This document shows positions 1 through 5,739 of a DNA stretch of 8,440 nucleotides, one piece after another. A model generated the notes under the pieces. The model was given only the letters and a program-made list of their open reading frames with translations, did not search any database and was not told where the DNA came from. The DNA is taken from positions 1-8,440 of the forward strand of contig JAEEGN010000154.1 of the NCBI GenBank assembly GCA_016280345.1. The letters are read 5' to 3'. Positions within the stretch are counted from its first letter, which is position 1; the number at the start of each line of letters is the position of its first letter. The position numbers and the translations under genes were made by a program. Source of the stretch: Selenomonadaceae bacterium. Its GTDB lineage: Bacteria > Bacillota > Negativicutes > Selenomonadales > Selenomonadaceae.

Positions 1-2642
1 AAGGCGAAGGTGCCGCCGCTGATGACGTCGCCGCTGAAAATCTGACCGGAGATAACTTTCGCCGCCGTACTCGGGACCGTTGTCGTGCCGTCGTAGGTTT
101 TCGTGACGGCGTCGGTGGAAATGGTTATATCGGCTTTCGCAATCGAACCTTTGCCCGTGGCGGTATTGGCGGCAAGCGTATAGTTCCCCTTGTCCGTGCC
201 GGAGAGCGCGACGTCCGAATAGTTGACCGTCTTGTTCGTGCCGACGTTCTTATCCCCAAAGGCGGCGGTTCCCGAAACCGTTACCGCGTCGCCCGACACA
301 ACGCCCGTCAGCGAACCCGCGCCCGCCGTTACGTTCGTCGTGCCGTCGTAGGTCTTGGAAACGTCGGCGAAGGTCGCGGTGATTTCCTTGGCGCTGATCG
401 TGCCCGTAGTCGCGCCGTCGGCGACGATCGAATAGTTCCCCGCCTTGTCGCCGCCGAGCGTCAGCCCCGCATAGGTCACGGTCTTGTCCGCGCCCGCGTT
501 CTTGTCCGCGTAGGTCGCCGAGGTCGTGGAAACGGTCAGCGCCGCCTTGTCCGCCGCAATCACGCCGTCCAGCGTGTCCACCGTCAGCGTGGCGGCATTT
601 GTGCCGTCGTAGGTTTTATTGACGCCCGTTACCGTCAAGTCCTTCGGGATGATAACCGAAATCTTTTTGACCCAGTCGATGCCTTCCGCCTGCGTGGGGA
701 TCTTCGTGGACGCCGTTTCGTTTTTCCCGGCGGCTGCCGTGCCGTCGTAAACCACACTCGTCGCTTCGTCCTTCTTCGTCATAAACGCCCGCAACAGCGG
801 CATGGTCTTCCCCTCGCAAATGAGCCAGGTATTTTTGAAGTCCCAATTTTTGAAGGTGGCCTGTGTTTTCATATCGGCGGCGCTTTTTTCCATTCTGAGT
901 TTAAATTGTTCCGGCGCACCTTTCAGATAATAGCAATCCGATAATGAACCACCATCGCTACCACCTCTAATCGCCTTGGCATTCGATCCCGTAATACTGC
1001 CCGTGCCCTGATAGGCCCGCTGGATTTTTGCGTCGTCGGATTTAGAAGCACCCCCCGTGATTCCCCCCGTGTTTATTTTAGAGGAAATATCCCCTGTATT
1101 GTACACGTCATGAATTGTGCCGGAATCGTGATGCCCCACAATGCCGCCGCTATAGATGGTAATGGCTCCGTCGATGGCAACGCCCGCGCTGCTGATTGCT
1201 CCGGTATTATAGGCGGTTGATATGGTTCCTTCGTTCCAGCCCGCGATACCGCCGAGATAAAGCTGGTCACCCTCCACTAATTTGCTGCCTTCAGAGGCAT
1301 TGACAGCGGTGATGTCCCCCGTATTGCAGGCCGTTCTTATTATGCCGCCCTCGTTATAGCCCACGATTCCCCCCGCATGATAAGACTTATTGCCCCCGCC
1401 GCTGACCTTGACGGTGATATCCCCCTCGTGCCAGACATTTTCCAGGTAACTGTTATTACCATAAAGATACGCGGCAACCGCGCCGACATATTTCGCGTCG
1501 GTGGTGAAATTCTCGGTCCTGACTCCCAGATTTCGGATCCGTCCGGCTGCATAGCCGAATAGCCCGACGCCGGTTGCCCCGCTGGGCATTATTTGTGCCG
1601 ACTTTGGATTATTCAGGGTAATCGTATGCCCCAGCCCGTCAAAAGTCGCGTTAAATTTTATATCCATATTGCCTATAGGGGTATGATTACTTACTGTAAT
1701 GTCCGTTTCCAGCATATAGCAATCAGTTTTGCTATCATAGTTGTCGGAGTTATTTCTTATTCTGACTAAATCGCTGGCATTGGACACCAACATATATTCA
1801 TTAATGGTCTCGTTATTTGCGTTCCAATTCGTCAGCGCCGGCCGCGTGGGATTGCTGTAATCCGCCTCACGATACCCGACGTGAATGCCGCCGCTTCCCG
1901 CCTGCAAATCCACCGTCACATTGTCGGCGCTGCCGTTTTTGTCCTTCACGTCGGCCACATTCTTGAACTTGATGGTATTTCCCTCCACAGAAATATCCGT
2001 CGCGTTCAGATTGCCCATATTGATGACGTCGCCGCTGCCGATACTCGCCGAGGACAACGCGCCGGCAGCCGTCGCATAGTCCGTGAGATTCGCCGCAGAC
2101 AATTCCTTCGTGGACAGATGGAGACTGCCGACGTTCACCGTCGCGCCGTCGCCAATCAGGATGCCGTTGGGGTTCACGAGATAGATACTGCCGCCGCCGG
2201 TCAAAGTGCCGTAGATGTCCGAGCGGGCGTGCCCGGTGACGTAGTTCAGGTAGTTGTTATTGTCGAAAGTGACCTTCTCGTCCTTGCCGATGGAGAAGTC
2301 CACCCACTTGATGAGATTGTTCGTCGCGCCGCTGGTGATGGTCATATCCGCCGTGTTCAGACCGCCGATGGACACCGCCGCGTCCTTGGCGTCGAGAACC
2401 GGATTCGCCTCGGCCGCGGGCATAATGCTGAACGCCCCCGCGAGCAGCGTGGCGCCGATGGCGGCGGCCAGGCGTTTTTTCCAGCCGGCCCCGCGCCGCG
2501 ATCCGGCAAAGGGCATACGAATAAGGGGACAGGCCGCGCCCGCCGTATCGGACCGCCCCGTCCCGGCGGTTCTCTGTCCGCTTTTCAGCGACCGCAGAAG
2601 CCTATCTTTTCTCCGGGCAATCTCCGTCATCCTCAGTTCCAT
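1..2642 (-). CDS. Large secreted haemagglutinin-type adhesin with TPS, GLUG and YDG domains (5' part; 3' end outside window)
   Basis: The frame is open from the ATG at 2642 to the window edge, giving 880 residues and no stop. Residues 55-79 form a signal peptide: KKR, a hydrophobic core at about 58-74, then PAAEA before N80. It follows an unusually long basic N-region. Residues about 80-190 match the filamentous-haemagglutinin secretion (TPS) domain, with the hallmark NPNGI at 157-161. Residues about 270-600 look like a beta-helix module with GLUG motifs (GGIVGYNEGG at 424, GGIAGWNEGT at 464, GGIVGHHDSG at 499, GGITGG at 526). Three YDG repeats follow, with KTYDGT at 676, 763 and 848, and a related VVYDGT at 630. 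By family, such proteins are exported by Sec and a TpsB outer-membrane partner, and act in adhesion or biofilm; no partner gene is visible. The 2642 start is preferred over the in-frame ATG at 2630 because GGGAGGT at 2652-2658 lies 9 nt upstream. Family assignment is firm; the ligand is unknown. Confidence 0.93.
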   Translation of the reverse strand, partial: MELRMTEIARRKDRLLRSLKSGQRTAGTGRSDTAGAACPLIRMPFAGSRRGAGWKKRLAAAIGATLLAGAFSIMPAAEANPVLDAKDAAVSIGGLNTADMTITSGATNNLIKWVDFSIGKDEKVTFDNNNYLNYVTGHARSDIYGTLTGGGSIYLVNPNGILIGDGATVNVGSLHLSTKELSAANLTDYATAAGALSSASIGSGDVINMGNLNATDISVEGNTIKFKNVADVKDKNGSADNVTVDLQAGSGGIHVGYREADYSNPTRPALTNWNANNETINEYMLVSNASDLVRIRNNSDNYDSKTDCYMLETDITVSNHTPIGNMDIKFNATFDGLGHTITLNNPKSAQIMPSGATGVGLFGYAAGRIRNLGVRTENFTTDAKYVGAVAAYLYGNNSYLENVWHEGDITVKVSGGGNKSYHAGGIVGYNEGGIIRTACNTGDITAVNASEGSKLVEGDQLYLGGIAGWNEGTISTAYNTGAISSAGVAIDGAITIYSGGIVGHHDSGTIHDVYNTGDISSKINTGGITGGASKSDDAKIQRAYQGTGSITGSNAKAIRGGSDGGSLSDCYYLKGAPEQFKLRMEKSAADMKTQATFKNWDFKNTWLICEGKTMPLLRAFMTKKDEATSVVYDGTAAAGKNETASTKIPTQAEGIDWVKKISVIIPKDLTVTGVNKTYDGTNAATLTVDTLDGVIAADKAALTVSTTSATYADKNAGADKTVTYAGLTLGGDKAGNYSIVADGATTGTISAKEITATFADVSKTYDGTTNVTAGAGSLTGVVSGDAVTVSGTAAFGDKNVGTNKTVNYSDVALSGTDKGNYTLAANTATGKGSIAKADITISTDAVTKTYDGTTTVPSTAAKVISGQIFSGDVISGGTFA
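85..614 (-). repeat. YDG-domain coding repeats, period about 86 codons
   Basis: The plus-strand 14-mer gtgccgtcgtaggt occurs at 85-98, 340-353 and 601-614, spaced 255 and 261 bases. It encodes the YDGT part of each KTYDGT motif on the minus strand. A weaker copy (gtgccgtcgta) is at 739-749. The units between these marks share motifs such as DKNxGxxKTVxY and GNY and are diverged rather than identical. Further units are likely beyond the left edge. Confidence 0.85.
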
Positions 2643-2651
2643 TCCCTCGTT

Positions 2652-2658
2652 ACCTCCC
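2652..2658 (-). promoter_or_regulatory. Ribosome binding site deciding the adhesin start
   Basis: Read on the minus strand, this is GGGAGGT followed 9 nt later by the ATG at 2642. The next in-frame ATG (2630) has only a TGAGG immediately before it, so the upstream ATG is favoured. Confidence 0.7.
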
Positions 2659-2688
2659 TTGACGTCGTACCGCTCTGCTTTCCCACCA

Positions 2689-2708
2689 CCGGGGATTCCT
2701 TCCCCCGG
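2689..2708 (-). other. Hairpin in the adhesin 5' untranslated region
   Basis: CCGGGG at 2689-2694 and CCCCGG at 2703-2708 form a perfect 6-bp GC stem around an 8-nt loop. It lies about 30 nt downstream of the predicted transcription start and 47 nt before the ATG. It does not cover the ribosome binding site. It could stabilise the transcript or be a chance GC-rich palindrome; no riboswitch class is recognised. Confidence 0.5.
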
Positions 2709-2745
2709 CCGGCGTCCGCGGAATCTTCGGTTTCTTTGCCTTTCT

Positions 2746-2774
2746 ATTTTACCGCTGCTCACCGTCTTTTTCAA
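2746..2774 (-). promoter_or_regulatory. Promoter of the adhesin gene
   Basis: On the minus strand, TTGAAA (2774-2769) is separated by exactly 17 bp from TAAAAT (2751-2746). Each hexamer matches the vegetative consensus at 5 of 6 positions. The predicted start near 2739 gives a leader of about 97 nt. Two identical direct repeats lie immediately upstream of the -35 box. Confidence 0.72.
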
Positions 2775-2781
2775 TAGACAT

Positions 2782-2816
2782 TGTGTGAATGGTAGGTAAA
2801 ACTGTGTGAATGGTAG
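2782..2816 (-). promoter_or_regulatory. Pair of identical 14-bp direct repeats, putative activator site (LytTR-like geometry)
   Basis: The 14-mer CTACCATTCACACA (minus strand) occurs at 2795-2782 and again at 2816-2803, a period of 21 bp or two helical turns. The proximal copy ends 7 bp from the -35 box, so the copies are centred near -50 and -71. Tandem direct repeats two turns apart just upstream of the -35 box are how LytTR-family response regulators such as AgrA and ComE bind. The repeats and geometry are seen directly; the regulator family is inferred. Confidence 0.65.
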
Positions 2817-2878
2817 TTATTATTCGCTGTGTCAAGAATTTTTCGCAGCGACCGGGAGGGGAACGGGAATATTTTGCG

Positions 2879-2901
2879 GTAAGAAAATGGGATTTTCTTA
2901 C
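2879..2901. terminator. Perfect 10-bp inverted repeat downstream of rarA, possible terminator
   Basis: GTAAGAAAAT (2879-2888) and ATTTTCTTAC (2892-2901) are perfect inverted copies around a GGG/CCC loop, 15 bases after the rarA stop. The stem is AT-rich, and no clean T run follows it on the minus strand. On the plus strand TTTT follows. It may be a weak or bidirectional terminator separating rarA from the adhesin promoter, or a protein-binding palindrome. Confidence 0.5.
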
Positions 2902-2916
2902 TTTTGGATTTTCCTA

Positions 2917-4245
2917 CTATCCTTTCCAGCCGTGCTGCCGTTTCCATTCCTTGATCTCAGCCAGCCGGGCCTTGAAGCGGCCCTCGACGCCCTGCTCGGT
3001 CGGCTGGTAGTAAACGCGGCCCCGGAGGGCGTCGGGCAGGCATTGCATATTGGTGACCTTTTCCTCGGTGTCGTGGGCGTACTGGTAGCCGTCGCCGTAG
3101 CCGAGATTCTTCATCAGCCGCGTCGGCGCGTTGCGGATGACGAGCGGCACCGACTCGTCGAGCATTTTCATGGCGTCGTCGCGGGCGGCGTTGTAGGCGG
3201 TCTCCATGGCGTTGGACTTCGGCGCCACCGACATATAGACGGCGGCTTCGGTCAGATGGACGTTGCACTCGGGGACGCCGATGAAATGACAGGCCTGATA
3301 GGCCGCCACCGCCAGCTCCAGCGCCCGGGGATCGGCCAGCCCCACGTCTTCGGCGGCGAAGCGCACGATGCGCCGGGCGATGTAGAGCGGGTCCTCGCCG
3401 GCTTCGAGCATCCGCGCCAGCCAATAGACGGCGGCGTCGGGGTCGGAGTTGCGCATGGACTTGTGGAGAGCGGAGATGAGGTTGTAGTGTTCCTCGCCTT
3501 TCTTGTCGTAGAGCAGCGATTTCCGGGAAATGCACTGTTCCAGCGTTTCCCGGGTGACATGAAGGACGCCGTCCCGTTCGTCGCCGTTCAGCACCACCAT
3601 TTCCAGCGTGGAGAGGGCCGCCCGGGCGTCGCCGTTGGCGAAGTTCGCGATCAGCGCCAGCATGTCCGGGGCCATTTCCACCCGCTGATTGCCGAAGCCC
3701 CGCGGGTCTTTGAGGGCCCGGGCCAGCAGCGCCTCCAGCTCGGCCGCGGCCAAAGGCTGCAGCACGAAGACCTTGCAACGGGAGAGCAGCGCCCCGTTCA
3801 CCTCGAAGGAGGGGTTTTCCGTCGTCGCTCCGATGAGGACGATGCTGCCCTTTTCCACGAAGGGCAGGAAGGCGTCCTGCTGGGCTTTGTTGAAACGATG
3901 GATCTCATCGACGAAAACAATGGTGCGTTCGCCGTAGCGGCGGTTTTCTTCCGCCCGCTGCATGACGGCGCGGATTTCCTTGATGCCGCTGGTGACGGCC
4001 GAAAAGTCGATGAAGGCCGAGCGCGTCCTTTTGGCGATGATGCGGGCCAGCGTGGTCTTGCCGACACCCGGCGGGCCCCAGAAGATCATGGACGCGATGC
4101 GGTCGCTCTCGATGAGCCGACGCAGGACTTTGCCCTCGCCCAGGAGATGACGCTGCCCGGCGAACTCCTCCAGCGTCTCCGGCCTCAGCCGCGCCGCCAG
4201 CGGCTCGCTCTCCGGCGCTGCCTGGAAAAGCGAGGCTTCCTCCAT
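2917..4245 (-). CDS. rarA: Replication-associated recombination protein A (AAA+ ATPase RarA/MgsA)
   Basis: Cytoplasmic AAA+ ATPase of the clamp-loader/RuvB group. By family knowledge it acts at stalled replication forks and in recombination and is related to eukaryotic WRNIP1. The 442-residue product has Walker A GPPGVGKT at 57-64, Walker B with DEIH at 113-116, sensor 1 GATTEN at 139-144, a likely arginine finger at R156 (LLSR) and sensor 2 in GDARAAL at about 206-211. The C-terminal MgsA tetramerisation region (MRNSDPDAAVYWLARM, and later the YGDGYQYAHD motif) is intact. Length is normal (E. coli protein 447). The frame extends upstream to 4341, but a TATAAT box at 4279-4284 lies inside that extension. 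The ATG at 4245, with GGGGGTGG just before it, is therefore taken as the start. It is monocistronic, between the rplL terminator and the adhesin. Confidence 0.95.
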   Translation of the reverse strand: MEEASLFQAAPESEPLAARLRPETLEEFAGQRHLLGEGKVLRRLIESDRIASMIFWGPPGVGKTTLARIIAKRTRSAFIDFSAVTSGIKEIRAVMQRAEENRRYGERTIVFVDEIHRFNKAQQDAFLPFVEKGSIVLIGATTENPSFEVNGALLSRCKVFVLQPLAAAELEALLARALKDPRGFGNQRVEMAPDMLALIANFANGDARAALSTLEMVVLNGDERDGVLHVTRETLEQCISRKSLLYDKKGEEHYNLISALHKSMRNSDPDAAVYWLARMLEAGEDPLYIARRIVRFAAEDVGLADPRALELAVAAYQACHFIGVPECNVHLTEAAVYMSVAPKSNAMETAYNAARDDAMKMLDESVPLVIRNAPTRLMKNLGYGDGYQYAHDTEEKVTNMQCLPDALRGRVYYQPTEQGVEGRFKARLAEIKEWKRQHGWKG

Positions 4246-4278
4246 ACTTGCCACCCCCGTTCTAAACATCCTGTCTCT

Positions 4279-4307
4279 ATTATACGTTCGCGCTGCGATC
4301 AACGCAA
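4279..4307 (-). promoter_or_regulatory. Promoter of rarA
   Basis: A perfect TATAAT (4284-4279, minus strand) lies 17 bp from TTGCGT (4307-4302), which matches the -35 consensus only at TTG. Transcription would begin near 4272. An ATG at 4270 would then be almost leaderless, while the ATG at 4245 has a short leader and a purine-rich ribosome binding site. Confidence 0.7.
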
Positions 4308-4347
4308 GCCGCCAAAGCCGACGCCGGACAGGCGGAGACACACCGGC

Positions 4348-4382
4348 AAAAAAAGAGGGCCCCCGGAAAACGGGAGTCCTCT
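4348..4382 (-). terminator. Intrinsic terminator of the rplJ-rplL unit
   Basis: Minus strand: a 12-bp stem (4382-4371 with 4365-4354, one A-C mismatch and one G-T pair) around a 5-nt loop, running straight into seven T (plus-strand A 4348-4354). It starts 17 bases after the rplL stop and is a strong rho-independent terminator. Confidence 0.9.
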
Positions 4383-4399
4383 TTCTGTACGGTCTGGGA

Positions 4400-4771
4400 T
4401 TACTTCAGCTCGACGGTAGCGCCGGCCTCTTCCAGCTTCGCCTTCATGGCGTCGGCATCGGCCTTGGAGACGTTCTCCTTCACCGGAGCCGGAGCGCCAT
4501 CGACGAGGGCCTTGGCTTCCTTCAGTCCGAGGCCGGTGAGCTCACGGACAACCTTGATGACGTTGATCTTCTTGTCGCCGGCGGAAGCGAGCATGACGGT
4601 GAACTCCGTCTTCTCCTCCTCAGCCGCCGCGCCGCCGGCCGCCGGAGCAGCCGCGACCGCCACCGGGGCCGCCGCCGAAACGCCAAACTTCTCCTCCATG
4701 GCCTTAACGAGCTCGGAGAGCTCCAGTACGGTCATGCTCTCAATTGCCTGCATGATTTCTTCTTTCGTCAT
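4400..4771 (-). CDS. rplL: 50S ribosomal protein L7/L12
   Basis: Stalk protein that recruits translation GTPases to the large subunit, present as dimers bound to L10. The 123 residues fit the family. Residues 1-33 form the dimerisation helices (MTKEEIMQAIESM, then LSELVKAMEEKFGV). An Ala/Pro/Gly-rich hinge follows at about 34-54. The C-terminal domain is complete, with KINVIKVVRELTGLGLKEAKALVDGAP and a typical ending in EEAGATVELK. The ATG at 4771 has GGAGG at 4785-4781, 9 nt upstream. It is the last gene of the cluster, 99 bases after rplJ and followed directly by a terminator; rpoB does not follow. Confidence 0.98.
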   Translation of the reverse strand: MTKEEIMQAIESMTVLELSELVKAMEEKFGVSAAAPVAVAAAPAAGGAAAEEEKTEFTVMLASAGDKKINVIKVVRELTGLGLKEAKALVDGAPAPVKENVSKADADAMKAKLEEAGATVELK

Positions 4772-4811
4772 TATGAAATACCTCCATTTTTTTCAGATAA
4801 ATTGATTCTAT

Positions 4812-4850
4812 GGGAGCGCCGCTCCCGGTATGAGGCGGATGGCCGCCTCA
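4812..4850 (-). other. Two perfect hairpins in the rplJ-rplL intergenic region
   Basis: TGAGGCGG (4831-4838) pairs with CCGCCTCA (4843-4850) around a 4-nt loop. GGGAGC (4812-4817) pairs with GCTCCC (4821-4826) around a 3-nt loop. The hairpins are 4 nt apart, both GC-rich, and occupy the middle of the 99-base gap. No T run follows, so they are not classical terminators. A role in RNA processing or stability that lets rplL be made in excess over rplJ is inferred. Confidence 0.6.
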
Positions 4851-4870
4851 GGCTGCCCTGGATTCCGTGC

Positions 4871-5416
4871 TTACGCCGATTCCTTCTTCTGGCGGATGGC
4901 GTCGAGCACATAGACGGCATTGCGGATAACGCCCTGAAGGACGCCCACGGTGTTGCTGATCGGTGCCTGCATGCTGCCCAGCAGCTTGGCGATGAGCACC
5001 TCGCGGGACGGCAGGGAAGCCAGTGCCTTGACATCGTCGGCGCTGATGACCTTGCCGTCGACGATGCCGGCCTTGATGGTCAGCACCTCGGTATTCTCCA
5101 GCTTGTTCTTCTTGATGAACTCGCTGACAACTTTGGCCGGAGCGATGGCGTCGTCGGTGGAGACGGCCAGCGCGGTGGTGCCTTCCAGATGGGAAAGCAG
5201 GTCATCCAGCCCGGCTTCCTTGGCGGCGATGGCCGTCAGGGTGTTCTTGATGACATGGTAGGAGACGCCGGCCTCGCGGAAGGCGCGGCGGAGCTGGGTA
5301 TCCTGGGCCACGGTGAGACCGCGGTAGCTGGTGAAGACCGCGCCCTTCGAGGTCGTGAGCTTTTCCTTGATGTCAGCCACGATTTTCTGCTTTTCCGGTG
5401 ATGGCGATACGGACAA
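4871..5416 (-). CDS. rplJ: 50S ribosomal protein L10
   Basis: L10 anchors the L7/L12 dimers to 23S rRNA and represses its own mRNA through the leader. The product is 181 residues. The N-terminal rRNA-binding domain includes KGAVFTSYRGLTV, LRRAFREAGVSYHVIKNTL and the LEGTTALAV strand. The C-terminal part has LASLPSREVLIAKLLGSMQAPI and ends in a helix expected to bind L7/L12. The longest frame starts at a GTG at 5425, but that codon overlaps the ribosome binding site (GAGGAGG, 5431-5425). The TTG at 5416-5414 sits 8 nt after it and is the better start, giving MSVSPSPEKQK. A TTG start on a highly expressed ribosomal gene is somewhat unusual. Confidence 0.96.
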   Translation of the reverse strand: MSVSPSPEKQKIVADIKEKLTTSKGAVFTSYRGLTVAQDTQLRRAFREAGVSYHVIKNTLTAIAAKEAGLDDLLSHLEGTTALAVSTDDAIAPAKVVSEFIKKNKLENTEVLTIKAGIVDGKVISADDVKALASLPSREVLIAKLLGSMQAPISNTVGVLQGVIRNAVYVLDAIRQKKESA

Positions 5417-5424
5417 TGAAAACA

Positions 5425-5431
5425 CCTCCTC
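5425..5431 (-). promoter_or_regulatory. Ribosome binding site that sets a TTG start for rplJ
   Basis: GAGGAGG on the minus strand, 8 nt before TTG at 5416. The in-frame GTG overlaps this motif and cannot use it. Confidence 0.75.
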
Positions 5432-5480
5432 TCGGATGGGATTCTTTTTGATTATCAGAGAAATCGCGATGGTGCACTGA

Positions 5481-5577
5481 CGTCACGCTGCGCCTGCGGC
5501 TTGCGCTCTGTAAGTGCCCCGCGCGTACATGAAAACCATGCGCATCTGGCCCCTGGGCTTGATTCGCTAAGTTTTCA
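5481..5577 (-). repeat. Dispersed intergenic repeat, copy 1 (between L10 leader and rplJ)
   Basis: The core at 5510-5577 matches the copy at 8074-8148. An 18-nt block at 5521-5538 differs from 8086-8103 at two positions, both A/G changes. A 15-nt block, ttcgctaagttttca (5563-5577), is identical to 8134-8148. The blocks carry inverted ends (minus strand TGAAAAC and GTTTTCA), so the element can fold on itself. The middle and the flank at 5481-5509 are more diverged. It contains no gene. Identity (REP, MITE or other) is unknown. Confidence 0.75.
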
Positions 5578-5586
5578 AAGCAAACA

Positions 5587-5690
5587 GCGGTCTCGGGGCC
5601 AAAGACCCGGAGACCGCAGGATGTATCGAGCGATTCCGGCCTGGGCGGGCGAATTTTAAATGATTGCTCATACCTGCTGTCTTCGGCCTT
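5587..5690 (-). ncRNA. L10 leader (ribosomal protein autoregulatory RNA)
   Basis: The minus strand reads GGCCGAAGACAGCAGG at 5688-5673, the conserved 5' motif of L10 leaders that forms the kink-turn bound by L10-L12. A GCCCGCCCAGGCC segment at about 5650-5638 supplies the pairing partner. A long hairpin closes it: GCGGTCTC (5587-5594) with GAGACCGC (5610-5617), extended by three G-C pairs. Only TGTTTGCTTTG follows, so if this is the attenuator its T tract is poor. By family knowledge, excess L10 bound here lowers rplJ-rplL expression. The outer limits are approximate. Confidence 0.85.
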
Positions 5691-5714
5691 GCTTCGGTTG
5701 TATGCTGTTTTCGG

Positions 5715-5739
5715 GAGCCGTCCTTACTCGGGACGGCTC
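5715..5739 (-). other. Hairpin whose loop holds the rplA stop codon
   Basis: GAGCCGTCC (5715-5723) and GGACGGCTC (5731-5739) form a perfect 9-bp stem. The 7-nt loop (5724-5730) contains the TAA stop of rplA. No T run follows, so this is more likely a 3'-end stabiliser or processing signal than a terminator. It lies just upstream of the L10 leader. Confidence 0.55.

Noticed and set aside
1881..2777. Plus-strand open frame opposite the adhesin start
   Set aside because: It overlaps the signal peptide, TPS domain and promoter of the minus-strand gene, has antisense-like composition and no plausible family.
2806..4419. Long plus-strand open frame (537 codons) opposite rarA
   Set aside because: It is the antisense of a clear RarA with all AAA+ motifs, its sequence is rich in Gly, Arg, His and Asp as expected from GC-rich antisense, and it has no recognisable domain.
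5430..5480. Possible separate rplJ promoter with GATAAT on the minus strand
   Set aside because: No acceptable -35 hexamer lies 15-19 bp upstream, so it is not listed.
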